Shown piece after piece: positions 11,933-20,653 of a DNA stretch of 64,000 nt. Within the stretch, counting starts at the first letter, position 1; the number at the start of each line of letters is the position of its first letter. Made by a program: the position numbers and the translations under genes. Source of the DNA: Thiohalocapsa sp. ML1 (lineage in GTDB: Bacteria > Pseudomonadota > Gammaproteobacteria > Chromatiales > Chromatiaceae); assembly GCF_001469165.1 (NCBI RefSeq), contig NZ_JABX01000012.1, forward strand, positions 87,673 to 151,672. The letters run 5' to 3'. Below the pieces are notes generated by a model. It made no database searches, was not told where the DNA came from, and was given only the letters and a program-made list of their open reading frames with translations.

Positions 11933-12229
11933 ATGACGCGCTGGATCATTCTGGGGCTCTTGCTGTTGCTCGGTCTGCTGCAATACCGCCTCTGGCTCGG
12001 CGAGGGCAGCCTCGCCGAGCTACATGCGCTGCGGGCGCAGATCGCGGGCTACCGCGAGGAGCTCGCGCAGTTGGAGGCGCGCAACCGAGCGCTGGCCGCG
12101 GAGGTCGAGGACCTGCGCATCGGGCTCGAGGCCATCGAGGACCGTGCGCGCAGCGAGCTCGGCATGATCCAGCGCGGCGAGGTCTTCCTGCAGGTCATCG
12201 AGAAACCCGAGCCGGAGGCCAAGCCATGA
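11933..12229 (+). CDS. ftsB: Cell division protein FtsB
   Basis: A small bitopic divisome protein that pairs with FtsL and FtsQ. The 98 residues have an N-terminal membrane segment (about residues 4-17), a leucine-rich coiled coil (about 28-70) and a short GMIQRGEVFLQVIE segment, as in FtsB. Its position between eno and ispD is the classical one. Confidence 0.92.
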   Translation: MTRWIILGLLLLLGLLQYRLWLGEGSLAELHALRAQIAGYREELAQLEARNRALAAEVEDLRIGLEAIEDRARSELGMIQRGEVFLQVIEKPEPEAKP

Positions 12230-12266
12230 CCGACCAGCGGCGGCGCAGCGCCCCGCCCGCACGCCC

Positions 12267-12983
12267 GTGAGCCACAGAAGACACTGGGTGCTCATCCCGG
12301 CCGCCGGCGTCGGCAAGCGCTTTGGCGCCGCGGTGCCGAAGCAGTACCTAGAGCTTGCCGGGCGCCCGGTCATCGACTACGCCATCGGCGCCTTCATCGG
12401 TCATCCGGCCATCGCCGGCTGTGTCGTGGTGCTCGGCAGCGACGACGGCTGGTGGGACGAGACGAGCCGCTATGCCGGCAATGCACGTGTGCTGCGGGCA
12501 CCGGGCGGCGCCGAGCGTTGCCACTCGGTGCGCAACGGCCTGGACGCCCTCGCGGGGCAGGCCGCCGACGACGACTGGGTGCTGGTGCACGATGCGGCGC
12601 GGCCGTGCCTGCGCCGCTCGGATCTGGACCGGCTGCTCGCGGCGCTGGCGGATGAGCCGGTGGGCGCGCTGCTCGCCGTGCCCATCGCCGACACCGTCAA
12701 GCAGGCGCAGGCCGGGCGCGTCGCGGCGACGCTGCCGCGCAGTGCCCTGTGGCGGGCCTACACGCCGCAGGCCTTCCCGCTCGGGCTGCTGCGCTCCGCG
12801 CTGGCGCATGCCGAGCAGCAGGACCTGATCGTCACCGACGACGCGAGCGCGGTCGAGCTGCTCGGCCACCGCCCGGCGCTGATCGAGGGCAGCACCGACA
12901 ACATCAAAATCACCCGGCCGGAGGACCTGCCGCTCGCGGCGTTCTTCTTGAACCGACAGGCACAGGACCAGGCAACATGCTGA
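12267..12983 (+). CDS. ispD: 2-C-methyl-D-erythritol 4-phosphate cytidylyltransferase IspD
   Basis: Third step of the MEP isoprenoid pathway, forming CDP-methylerythritol. The 238 residues begin with the nucleotide-binding [11 protein letters not shown] (P-loop-like Arg/Lys motif) and contain [10 protein letters not shown], the metal/substrate loop, and a C-terminal [11 protein letters not shown]. The start is a GTG: the ATG-led frame just upstream ends in a stop immediately before it. It overlaps ispF by 7 nt, so the pair is translationally coupled. MEP-pathway flux feeds carotenoids and bacteriochlorophyll phytyl chains in phototrophs. Confidence 0.95.
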   Translation: MSHRRHWVLIPAAGVGKRFGAAVPKQYLELAGRPVIDYAIGAFIGHPAIAGCVVVLGSDDGWWDETSRYAGNARVLRAPGGAERCHSVRNGLDALAGQAADDDWVLVHDAARPCLRRSDLDRLLAALADEPVGALLAVPIADTVKQAQAGRVAATLPRSALWRAYTPQAFPLGLLRSALAHAEQQDLIVTDDASAVELLGHRPALIEGSTDNIKITRPEDLPLAAFFLNRQAQDQATC

Positions 12984-13450
12984 TTGGACAGGGCGTCGAC
13001 GCCCATCGCTTCGGGGCGGGCCGCCCGCTGGTGCTGGGCGGCGTCAGCGTGCCGCACGACCAGGGCCTCGCCGCCCATTCGGACGGCGATGTCGTGATCC
13101 ATGCGCTGTGCGATGCGCTGCTCGGCGCCGCCGGGCTGGGCGACATTGGCCGGCACTTTCCGGACACCGATGCGGCCTATGCCGGCATCGACAGCCGCAT
13201 CCTGCTGCGGCGGGTCATGGCGTCGCTCAGCGAGCGCGGGCTCGTGGTGCGCAATGCGGACCTGACGATTGCCGCGCAGGCACCGAGGCTCGCACCCCAT
13301 GTCGACGCCATGCGCGCGGTGCTGGCAGCGGATCTGGGCTGCGCGCCGGCCCGGGTCAACGTCAAGGCCACCACCACCGAACGCATGGGCTTCACGGGTC
13401 GGGGCGAGGGGATCGCCGCCTTTGCGGTGGTCCTGCTCGACGAATCGTGA
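12977..13450 (+). CDS. ispF: 2-C-methyl-D-erythritol 2,4-cyclodiphosphate synthase IspF
   Basis: Cyclises the IspE product with loss of CMP in the MEP pathway. The 157 residues carry the zinc ligands D8 and H10 (DAHRF) and H42 ([16 protein letters not shown]), plus FPDTD and the C-terminal [18 protein letters not shown]. Length is normal (about 157-160). It overlaps ispD at its start and the truD start codon at its stop. Confidence 0.97.
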   Translation: MLIGQGVDAHRFGAGRPLVLGGVSVPHDQGLAAHSDGDVVIHALCDALLGAAGLGDIGRHFPDTDAAYAGIDSRILLRRVMASLSERGLVVRNADLTIAAQAPRLAPHVDAMRAVLAADLGCAPARVNVKATTTERMGFTGRGEGIAAFAVVLLDES

Positions 13451-14541
13451 ATGCGTCAACGGCAGCCGGTGAGGAGACCGCGCCCGACGGCGGGTGGCGG
13501 AGCTTCGACGCGCTGCCGCGCGCCTTCGGCGAGCCGCCGATCACCTGCCGGCTGCGCGCCGAGCCCGCGGACTTCACGGTCGATGAGATCCTTGCCTTCG
13601 GCCCAGACGGCGCCGGTGAGCACCGGTTGCTGCGGGTGCAGAAGACCGACTGCAACACCGACTGGGTGGCGCGCCGCATCGCGGCCCTCGCCGGCGTGCC
13701 GCACAAGGTCGTCGGCTACGCCGGGCTCAAGGACCGCCATGCGGTGACCACGCAGTGGTTCTCGGTGCACCTGGGCCCGCGCCCGGAGCCGGACTGGGCG
13801 CCGCTGGCTGCCGAGGGCATCGAGGTGCTCGAATCCCACGCCCACAAGCGCAAGCTGCGCCGCGGGCTCCTCGCCGCCAACGCCTTCGAGCTGCGGCTGC
13901 GCGACGTGGTCGGTGACCGAGACGCGCTGGAGCGGCGCATGCAGACCATCGCCCGCGGCGGCGTGCCCAACTACTTCGGCCCACAGCGCTTCGGGCGCGG
14001 CGGCGGCAACCTGCACCGGGCTGCGGCCATGTTCGCCGGCACGCCCGCCGCGGACGACCGTGGGCGCCGCGCCGGGCGCCATCTGCAAGGGCTCTACCTG
14101 TCCGCGGCGCGCTCGCAGCTCTTCAACGAGGTTCTGGCGCTGCGCGTCGAGCGCGAGGATTGGCACCGGGCCTTGCCGGGCGAGCGGCTGCAGCTCTTCG
14201 GCTGCCATTCGCACTTTCTGGCGGAGGTCATCGACGAGCGTATCCACGAGCGCGTGGTCAGCGGCGACGCGCTGCCCACCGGACCACTGTTCGGCGCTGG
14301 TGAGCCGCTCACCACCGGCGAGGTTGCCGCACTGGAGGCCGGCGTCTCGGCGCCCTTTGCCGCCTGGATCGAGGGTCTCGCCGACGCGGGCTTGGCACAG
14401 GAACGTCGGCCGCTGGTGCTGAACCCGGAAGACCTGTGCCTCGAATGGCTGGCGCCGGACGAGCTGCGGCTCTGCTTCACACTGCCCGCCGGCAGCTATG
14501 CCACGTCCCTGCTGCGGGAGCTGGCGCTCTGGACTGAGTGA
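13447..14541 (+). CDS. truD: tRNA pseudouridine(13) synthase TruD
   Basis: Isomerises U13 in tRNA-Glu to pseudouridine. The 364 residues have the TruD signature [17 protein letters not shown] with catalytic D96, the [18 protein letters not shown] region, and [12 protein letters not shown]. The predicted start is a GTG overlapping the ispF stop (GTGA), giving a family-typical N-terminal lead before LPRAFGEP. The ispF-truD pairing is common in gammaproteobacteria. Confidence 0.95.
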   Translation: MNASTAAGEETAPDGGWRSFDALPRAFGEPPITCRLRAEPADFTVDEILAFGPDGAGEHRLLRVQKTDCNTDWVARRIAALAGVPHKVVGYAGLKDRHAVTTQWFSVHLGPRPEPDWAPLAAEGIEVLESHAHKRKLRRGLLAANAFELRLRDVVGDRDALERRMQTIARGGVPNYFGPQRFGRGGGNLHRAAAMFAGTPAADDRGRRAGRHLQGLYLSAARSQLFNEVLALRVEREDWHRALPGERLQLFGCHSHFLAEVIDERIHERVVSGDALPTGPLFGAGEPLTTGEVAALEAGVSAPFAAWIEGLADAGLAQERRPLVLNPEDLCLEWLAPDELRLCFTLPAGSYATSLLRELALWTE

Positions 14542-14550
14542 AAGGCCGGA

Positions 14551-14572
14551 GCGCCGACTTCCCGGTCGGCGC
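14551..14572 (+). terminator. Hairpin after truD
   Basis: An 8-bp stem GCGCCGAC/GTCGGCGC lies 10 bp after the truD stop. There is no T-run, so termination is only possible. Its loop-side sequence resembles the first hairpin of the 121-bp element at 16738 and 23191. Confidence 0.4.
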
Positions 14573-14683
14573 CGCTCAGCGGAGTTGACGCCCCGGTTAT
14601 CGCGGTTCGCGCTGGTTCGCGGTTCCATTTGCGGCAAGTGCGGATAGCATCCTCGACGCAGCATCGCGACAGGGGCAGCGGCC

Positions 14684-16540
14684 ATGACGACTATCAGTGA
14701 CATGACGACGGCGGCGTCCGTGCCGTCCCGGCGAGAGGGCGCATCGGGCGCCGCCTCGCGGCAAGGGAACTGCCGGCGGCGGCATCGGGGCGGCGGGCTG
14801 TGGCTCGCGTTGCTGCTCGCGAGCTTGGGATTGCTGCCGGCCATGGGGCAGGCCGAGATCACCAACGTGACCTTGGGAATATCGCCCGGTAATATCAGCG
14901 GCGGCGAGACCGCCACCGCGACCTTGTCCGTGGCGGGTGAGCACCCCGGTGCCACCATTGCAATCGAGCTCGGCGGCACCGCCGTGCTGGACGCGGACTA
15001 CAGCATCACCGACCTCGCGGGTTCGGAAATGGATTCCGAGCGGGTCGGCAACACCATGACGGTCTTCGTCGCATCCGGCGCGGACCAACTGGGCACGGCG
15101 ACCATCACCGCCATTGCGGATGCCGTGCCGGCGGGGGAATCGCGAACGCTCAGTCTCACGGTGGTCCGTTGTATGGAAGAGGACTCTACGGAGCCGTGCC
15201 TGCCGGGCGCCAGCGCCGCGCTCACGATCCAAGGACCCGAGCCGACACCCGAGCCCGAGCCCGAGCCCCTCGACCTCGCCGGCCTGCCCGGCCTCACCGG
15301 CAACCAGCGGACCATGGGCGGCACCATCACCACTGTCTGCCAGGGCCTCGACGGACGGTCGAATCGCAACCCCGGTGAGCAGGACCTGTTCGAGCAATGC
15401 ACCGCGCTGCTGAATGCTTCCAGTGAAACCGACGCCGCGCAGGGCGTCGCGGCACTGACGCCGGAGCAGGCGAGTGCACCGCGCCGACTCACCAACCGCC
15501 TTACCGGTGCGCAGCAGGACAACGTCGCCGCCCGCCTGTCGGGACTGCGTGGTGGTGCGCGCGGGGTGAACCTGAGCGGGCTCACCTTCAACATCGACGG
15601 CCAGCGCCTCAATGCGGACCTGCTGACGGCCATGCTCGGCGACGGCGGTCTGCGCGGCGGTGCCGCGAGCGCCGACGACGGTTACCAATTCGAGCGCCTG
15701 GGCGTCTTCGTCAACGGCAATGTCGACTGGGGCAGCAAGGACCGCACCGGCAACGAGGACGGCTTCGACTTCAACAGCGTCGGCATCACTGCGGGCGTCG
15801 ATTACCGCTTCTTGGAGGGCCTGGTCGTCGGCTTTGCGCTCGGCTACGGCAGCAGCGATGTGGACATCGATGCCAACGGCGGCGACCTCGACGCCACCGC
15901 CTGGAGCGCGACGCTCTACAGCACCTACTACGCCACCGACAACCTCTATCTCGAAGGCTCGGCGAGCTGGGGCTGGGGCAGCTACGACCAAAACCGCAAC
16001 ATCGACTACAGCATCCTCGGCGGCACGCGCGAGGCCAAGGCGGACTTCGACGGCAATCAATATGCGCTCATGCTCGGCGCCGGCTACGACATCACCCGCG
16101 GGGCGAACATCGTCGATTTCTACGGCCGGCTCAACTACGTCAACGTCGACCTCGACGGCTACCGGGAGCGCGGCGCAGAGGGGCTCGATCTCGTCATCGA
16201 GGACCAGACCTCGACGTCCTTCAGCAGCGTGCTCGGTGCCCAGTACACGCGGCCGATCAGCGTGCCATGGGCGGTACTGCTGCCGCAGGGCTGGATCGAG
16301 TGGTCGCACGAGTTTGAAGACGGCGACGACGAGGTGTCGGGCGTGTTTGCCAACGACCCGAACCGCATCGCCTTCGCGCTGGCCACCGATCGCTTCGACT
16401 CGGACTTCTTCCGCGTCGGCCTCGGCCTCGGCGCGCAGTTCGGTCAAGGCCGCACCGCCTTCATCAGCTACGAGGCCGCGGTCGGGCTCACCGACTACAT
16501 GGAGCAGAGCGTCAACGCCGGCGTGCGGCTGGACTTCTGA
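14684..16540 (+). CDS. Autotransporter-type outer-membrane beta-barrel protein
   Basis: 618 residues. An extended N-terminal region leads to a signal-like hydrophobic stretch (about residues 39-57), then an immunoglobulin-like/Calx-type passenger (about 58-180) that ends in a short PEPEPEP linker. From about residue 325 to the terminal Phe the alternating aromatic/hydrophobic strands (GVFVNGNVDWG, GITAGVDYRF, YALMLGAGYD, AFISYEAAVGLTDYMEQSVNAGVRLDF) match the C-terminal autotransporter barrel. A terminal Phe is the usual barrel-assembly signal. The long N-terminus may mean the true start is an internal ATG. Function of the passenger is unknown; adhesion is only a guess. Confidence 0.8.
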   Translation: MTTISDMTTAASVPSRREGASGAASRQGNCRRRHRGGGLWLALLLASLGLLPAMGQAEITNVTLGISPGNISGGETATATLSVAGEHPGATIAIELGGTAVLDADYSITDLAGSEMDSERVGNTMTVFVASGADQLGTATITAIADAVPAGESRTLSLTVVRCMEEDSTEPCLPGASAALTIQGPEPTPEPEPEPLDLAGLPGLTGNQRTMGGTITTVCQGLDGRSNRNPGEQDLFEQCTALLNASSETDAAQGVAALTPEQASAPRRLTNRLTGAQQDNVAARLSGLRGGARGVNLSGLTFNIDGQRLNADLLTAMLGDGGLRGGAASADDGYQFERLGVFVNGNVDWGSKDRTGNEDGFDFNSVGITAGVDYRFLEGLVVGFALGYGSSDVDIDANGGDLDATAWSATLYSTYYATDNLYLEGSASWGWGSYDQNRNIDYSILGGTREAKADFDGNQYALMLGAGYDITRGANIVDFYGRLNYVNVDLDGYRERGAEGLDLVIEDQTSTSFSSVLGAQYTRPISVPWAVLLPQGWIEWSHEFEDGDDEVSGVFANDPNRIAFALATDRFDSDFFRVGLGLGAQFGQGRTAFISYEAAVGLTDYMEQSVNAGVRLDF

Positions 16541-16944
16541 CGAGGCTTCGCCCCAGACCGACGAGTCGTGCTCATCGAAATCGCTATCGGGATCGGATCG
16601 GGATCGGTTGGCACTCGGTTAGATTTCGATTTCGATAGCGATCCCCATCCGGACGCGCCTGGCCGGTCGGACGCCCCGTCGAAACTTGACTCATCAGTCC
16701 GGCGCCGAGCCGAGCCGAGCCGAGCCGGGCCGGGCCGGGCCGGAGAGCCGACCTCCAGGTCGGCTCCGCACTCCCGATAGCAGTGCATCCCGCTCAGGCG
16801 ACGTGTTGACCTGGAGGTCAACACTCCAGTCAACACCCGTCAACACCGCGGACATTCGCTTACGATAGCGACGCCGACAGCGAATGGATGCTTCTGTACA
16901 CGGCGGCGTAGGCGGGTACGCGGCGCGCGGCGCCAGCGGGCGGG
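16541..16944. other. Repeat-filled spacer
   Basis: No gene. It begins with an imperfect inverted repeat of hexamer-like ATCGAAATCG / CGATTTCGAT tracts (about 16570-16650), then an ACTTGACTCATC motif (16684), a CCGAG/CCGGG pentamer run (about 16702-16740) and the 121-bp double-hairpin element. Confidence 0.7.
16738..16858. repeat. 121-bp double-hairpin repeat, copy A
   Basis: Two strong hairpins share a core: GAGCCGACCT/AGGTCGGCTC and TGTTGACCT/AGGTCAACA, followed by AGTCAACACC-type direct repeats. A near-identical copy sits at 23191-23312 in the same orientation. Both copies are preceded by CCGAGCC-type runs. No coding sequence. Confidence 0.85.
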
Positions 16945-17148
16945 TCATGCCCGCAGCTCTGCGGCGTAGCCGGCCTCCTGCAACGCCGCGACCAAGGCCT
17001 CCGGCTCCGGCGAGCCCGCCACCCTGGCCGTTCCCTGCTCCAGGCTGACCTCCTCGACCGCCGTCACGCCCGGGACGCCGGACAGCGCCGCGGTGACGGC
17101 CTTCACGCAGTGCATGCAGTTCATGCCTTCGACCTTCAGCTCGATCAT
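16945..17148 (-). CDS. Heavy-metal-associated (CopZ/MerP-like) domain protein
   Basis: A single HMA domain of 67 residues, likely a small cytosolic copper or heavy-metal carrier. It has the metal-binding GMNCMHC motif (residues 8-14) and the ferredoxin-like beta-alpha-beta pattern ending in QEAGYAAEL. The start ATG has GGAGG 5 nt upstream; a longer frame upstream is discarded for this reason. No P-type ATPase is adjacent. Confidence 0.9.
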   Translation of the reverse strand: MIELKVEGMNCMHCVKAVTAALSGVPGVTAVEEVSLEQGTARVAGSPEPEALVAALQEAGYAAELRA

Positions 17149-17349
17149 AGGGACCTCCAGCGAGCGAGTGGCCAGTGGCCCGCCGCCGCGGACCGACAAG
17201 CTCAGGCAGCGCAGTCTTGCGCGACTGGGCCGTTTACCGCAAGTGAACCGAGGGTCGAGGCGGGCTCCTCGGCCCTCGGCCCTCGGCCCTGTCGCCGCGC
17301 ATGTCCCGCCATCAAGGCGCCCATGGCTCCCGCGCGCTCGCCGGTGCCG

Positions 17350-18561
17350 TCAATAGGCCGGCGCATCCGCGTTGTAGCGCAGCCCCAGCGACCGCGCCTG
17401 CTCGCGCACGGTCTCGAACAGCTTCTGGTCCAGGCTATCTGCGGCGCCCGCGTCCGCGGCCACCTTCTCGCGCAGATACTCGGTGCGCCGACGGGCGGTC
17501 GCCTCGATCTGCTGCCGGATGGCCTCGCGACGCCCGGCCTGCTCCGCGATGACGCTGCGCTGCGCGTCCGCCGAGAGGCCCTGCAACGGCTCCGGCAGCG
17601 CCTCCGGGGCGATCTCCTCCAGCGCGACGCTGCCCGTGGTCACGGCGTCCACCAGCTCCTTGTCGCCAAGCAGCGCGGCCTTGCCGCTGCCGCTGGCCGC
17701 GAAGGTCGCCCGCCGCGCCAGCACCGGCGCCGGGGCGGCATCGCGCACGGCCTTGCTCGCGGCCAGCCCCTCGGCGCGCGCTTCGCGCTCCGCCGCGCTG
17801 CCGTAGTAGAGGCGGGTGTCGTCGAGCTCGGCGGAGAGCTTGGCGAGCTTCTTGTCGTAGGGCGTCGCGATGGCCACGGCGTTGCCGTCTTGGGCGAGGT
17901 GCAGGTAGGCCCCGTCGCCGAGCTGCGCGACCTGCTGCCAGATGCCCCGCGTGTCCGTGCCGTTGCCGACTTGGATGGCGTTGACGCGGATGCCGCGCTC
18001 GCGGGCGATGGCCAGCGTCTCGGGGTAGGGCACGTCGTCTTGATAGTCCATGTGCGGCGGGGCGTCGCCGACCAGGAACACGACGCGATAGGCGTTCGGC
18101 GCCTTTCCCCAGCTTATGTCGTCCACGGCCTCGTGCAGGGCCTGGTTCACGCTCTCCGGCGCGTCGCCGCCACCCTGGGCCTCGAGCTGGAACAGCGCCG
18201 CGTGCAGCGCGTCCAGGTCCGGCGTCAGGTCGGTGACGCGCGTGACATAGGCGTCGCCGCGGTCGCGGTAGGCGACGAGGCCCATGCGGATCTCCGGCGC
18301 TGGCTCCGCCGCCGCCAGCGTGCTGGCGATGGACCAGACCTTGTCCTTCGCGGCCTGGATCAGCCCGCCCATGCTGCCGGTGGTGTCGAGGACGAAGACG
18401 GCCTCCACCACCGGGCGCTGGCCTTGCTTGGGCGCAATGACGACGGGATGGTCGCTGGGATCGGGCTGCGGTTGCTGGCCCGGCAGAAAGGCGAGCGCGC
18501 CGGCGGTGGCGGCGAAGAGCGCGATACCGATGAGGATGCTGCTGCGTGGCTGGACGTGCAT
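17350..18561 (-). CDS. Secreted or membrane-anchored von Willebrand factor A (VWA) protein
   Basis: 403 residues. An N-terminal hydrophobic segment (about 9-27) is a signal or anchor. The VWA domain follows at about 52-240 with the MIDAS variant DTTGSMG (residues 59-65), GGDAPESVNQAL and VFLVGDAPPH. The C-terminal part (about 240-403) is helical and charged. The start is the ATG with GGAGG 8 nt upstream; the frame is open much further upstream but overlaps other genes. It ends a leftward run with a membrane protein and a PspA-like protein, all divergent from a two-component system, and may be that system's output or input. No sortase or VIT domain is visible. Confidence 0.85.
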   Translation of the reverse strand: MHVQPRSSILIGIALFAATAGALAFLPGQQPQPDPSDHPVVIAPKQGQRPVVEAVFVLDTTGSMGGLIQAAKDKVWSIASTLAAAEPAPEIRMGLVAYRDRGDAYVTRVTDLTPDLDALHAALFQLEAQGGGDAPESVNQALHEAVDDISWGKAPNAYRVVFLVGDAPPHMDYQDDVPYPETLAIARERGIRVNAIQVGNGTDTRGIWQQVAQLGDGAYLHLAQDGNAVAIATPYDKKLAKLSAELDDTRLYYGSAAEREARAEGLAASKAVRDAAPAPVLARRATFAASGSGKAALLGDKELVDAVTTGSVALEEIAPEALPEPLQGLSADAQRSVIAEQAGRREAIRQQIEATARRRTEYLREKVAADAGAADSLDQKLFETVREQARSLGLRYNADAPAY

Positions 18562-18616
18562 GGGAGTGACCTCCGTTGGGGATGGACGTTGGGTGATGGA
18601 AAGCGACGCGTCGGCG

Positions 18617-19201
18617 CTAACGGCTCGCCGCGAGCCGACGCAGGCTCGTCGCGGCGCTGCGTGCCGCCGGCTCGAAGCGCGGGTCGGTGTCGGGTGCGTC
18701 GCCGGCCGCGGCCCCGGGCGGTTGCAGGCGACGCACGCCCGCGGGCAGCGCCGGAAACAGCGCCTGCACCAGCAAGAAGCTCCAGACCGCCGCCGCCGGG
18801 CTGCCGGTGGCCGCGATGGCCCAGAGCGCGCCGCCGAGCCCGAGCAGCACGAGGCCGAGGTCGGCCAGCGCCGCGAGTGGCCCGCACGGGAACAGCAGCG
18901 TGCGGCCGAGCCAGAGCAGTGCGAGCTGTGCCGGCAGCACCCAGCGCGGCGCGAGCAGGAGCCCGAGCAACGTCGCCGCCGCCAGCGCCAGCGGCAGCAG
19001 CAGCCGGCCGCCCGCCGCCGGGCTGCGCCAGGCGAGATAGAGCCCATAGCCGATGCCGATGCCGGCGAGCGCGAGCAGCGCGGCGTCGGCGCGGCCGAGC
19101 AGCGGCGCGAGCAGCGCCGCCAGCGCGCCGGTGGCGATGCTCGCCGCCGCGGCCACGCCGACGCCTTCGAGGAAACCGGGCAGGCGCCTTGACGTGCTCA
19201 T
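18617..19201 (-). CDS. Polytopic membrane protein of unknown function
   Basis: 194 residues with about five or six hydrophobic spans (for example around 13-35, 39-57, 66-84, 88-104, 110-148) and a soluble Pro/Ala-rich C-terminal tail of about 40 residues. Its ATG overlaps the stop of the PspA-like gene by four bases, so the two are translationally coupled. No family is recognised with confidence. Confidence 0.75.
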   Translation of the reverse strand: MSTSRRLPGFLEGVGVAAAASIATGALAALLAPLLGRADAALLALAGIGIGYGLYLAWRSPAAGGRLLLPLALAAATLLGLLLAPRWVLPAQLALLWLGRTLLFPCGPLAALADLGLVLLGLGGALWAIAATGSPAAAVWSFLLVQALFPALPAGVRRLQPPGAAAGDAPDTDPRFEPAARSAATSLRRLAASR

Positions 19202-19761
19202 GCCGGCCTCCGCCGCTTCGCGGCCAGCAGCGCCACCTCCACATCGGCGTCGCGCACCGCCGCGGGCTCCGGCGCGAGCGCGTCCCAGCCGCCGAGCGGG
19301 TCTGATGGCGCCTGTCGATCGGTGCCGTCGTCGGCCGGCACGGCGAAGCGCGTGGCCTCGGCGCGCAGCATCTCCAGGCGCTGCCGGCGCTCGTCGAGCG
19401 CGGCCTCCAGCGCCCGGATGCGGGTCGTGAGCGTGCCGCTCGCCTGCGCGAGGCGGGTCGCGAGGCGCTCGCGCTCCAGCCGGCGGCGCAGCAGGCCGCG
19501 GGCGAGGTCGTCCTCGCCCGCGTCGAGGCAGACATCCAGTTGGTCCGCGTCGGCGTCGGCGGCGCGGGCGAGGGCGGACTCCTGCTCGGCAAGCGCCTCC
19601 TGGCGGCGGCGCAGGGTCGCGAGGGTCGCCGCGTCCGCGGCGAGCGCGTCTTCCATGTCGCGCAGGCCCTGGGCGAGCAGGATGTCGGGTGCCTCCAGCC
19701 GATCGAGCAGCGCGTGCAGATCGGCCCGCAGCAGGCGGGACAGACGGGTCATCAGTGCCAT
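19198..19761 (-). CDS. PspA/IM30-like coiled-coil protein
   Basis: 187 residues, short for PspA (about 220). The start MALMTRLSRLLRADLHALLDRLEAPD and the following AQGLRDMEDAL match the amphipathic first helix and following helix of PspA/Vipp1 proteins. Long charged heptad-rich helices span about 30-150 and a low-complexity tail follows. Such proteins bind and stabilise stressed inner membranes. It heads the leftward operon with the membrane and VWA proteins. Confidence 0.75.
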   Translation of the reverse strand: MALMTRLSRLLRADLHALLDRLEAPDILLAQGLRDMEDALAADAATLATLRRRQEALAEQESALARAADADADQLDVCLDAGEDDLARGLLRRRLERERLATRLAQASGTLTTRIRALEAALDERRQRLEMLRAEATRFAVPADDGTDRQAPSDPLGGWDALAPEPAAVRDADVEVALLAAKRRRPA

Positions 19762-19927
19762 GGTCGGGTCTCCGTGGGTGGACTGCAGGTGCAGTCTAGG
19801 CAGACCCGCTGCCGCCCTGTAGACACGACGTGGTAAACAACGTGCGTCAGGATTTACCCGAAATTTACCCGCGGCCCCGGCCCCGAGCTGCTAGCGTTAC
19901 CGGGGTCCACGGAGCAGAGCAGAGCCC

Positions 19928-20653
19928 ATGTCCCACAAGCACAGCATCCTGGTCATCGAGGACGAGGAGCCGATCCGCGTCGGGCTCGTCGACGTGCTCG
20001 TGTTTCACGGCTTCGACGTCGGCGCCGCCGCGGACGGCCGCGACGGCCTGCACCAGGCCCTCACCGGCGGTTTCGACCTGCTCCTGCTGGACCTGATGCT
20101 GCCCGGCCTGGACGGCCGCGAGATCTGCGAGCGCGTGCGCGCCCGCGACCCGGAGCAGCCCATCATCATGCTCACCGCCCGCGGCACCGATGAGGACATC
20201 ATCCGCGGCCTCAAGCTCGGCGCCGACGACTACGTGACCAAGCCCTTCTCCGTCGCCGAGCTGGTGCTGCGGGTGCAGGCGGTGCTGCGCCGGGCACGGC
20301 CACTCGCGGCGCTGCCGGCGCGCTTTCGGCTCGCGGACGGCACCGACATCGACGCGGCCAATCTCACCGCCCGCCGGCATGGCGGCCCGGTCGCCGAGCT
20401 GACCCGCCGCGAGATGGAGACGCTGCAATACCTCGCCGCCCACGCGGAGCGCCCCGTGCCGGCGGAGGAGCTGCTGCAGCAGGTCTGGGGCTATCCGAAA
20501 CAGGCCAATCCGGAGACCCGCACCGTGGCCATCCACATCGCCAAGCTGCGCCGCAAGCTGGAGCCCGACCGCACCGAGCCCGCCCTGCTGCTCACCGTGC
20601 GCGGCGCCGGCTACCGGCTGCTGCTGGTACCGGCCGCGCCGGCGCCGCGATGA
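19928..20653 (+). CDS. OmpR/PhoB-family response regulator
   Basis: 241 residues: receiver domain (about 6-120) with the acidic pocket E11/D12 and phosphoacceptor D55 in LLLLDLMLPG, T82-like position in MLTARG and K in DDYVTKPF; then a winged-helix DNA-binding domain (about 140-235) with LTRREMETLQYL and TVAIHIAKLRRKLE. Its stop overlaps the start of the histidine kinase by four bases. The start lies 166 bp from the divergent PspA-like gene, so the shared spacer is a plausible target. Confidence 0.93.
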   Translation: MSHKHSILVIEDEEPIRVGLVDVLVFHGFDVGAAADGRDGLHQALTGGFDLLLLDLMLPGLDGREICERVRARDPEQPIIMLTARGTDEDIIRGLKLGADDYVTKPFSVAELVLRVQAVLRRARPLAALPARFRLADGTDIDAANLTARRHGGPVAELTRREMETLQYLAAHAERPVPAEELLQQVWGYPKQANPETRTVAIHIAKLRRKLEPDRTEPALLLTVRGAGYRLLLVPAAPAPR

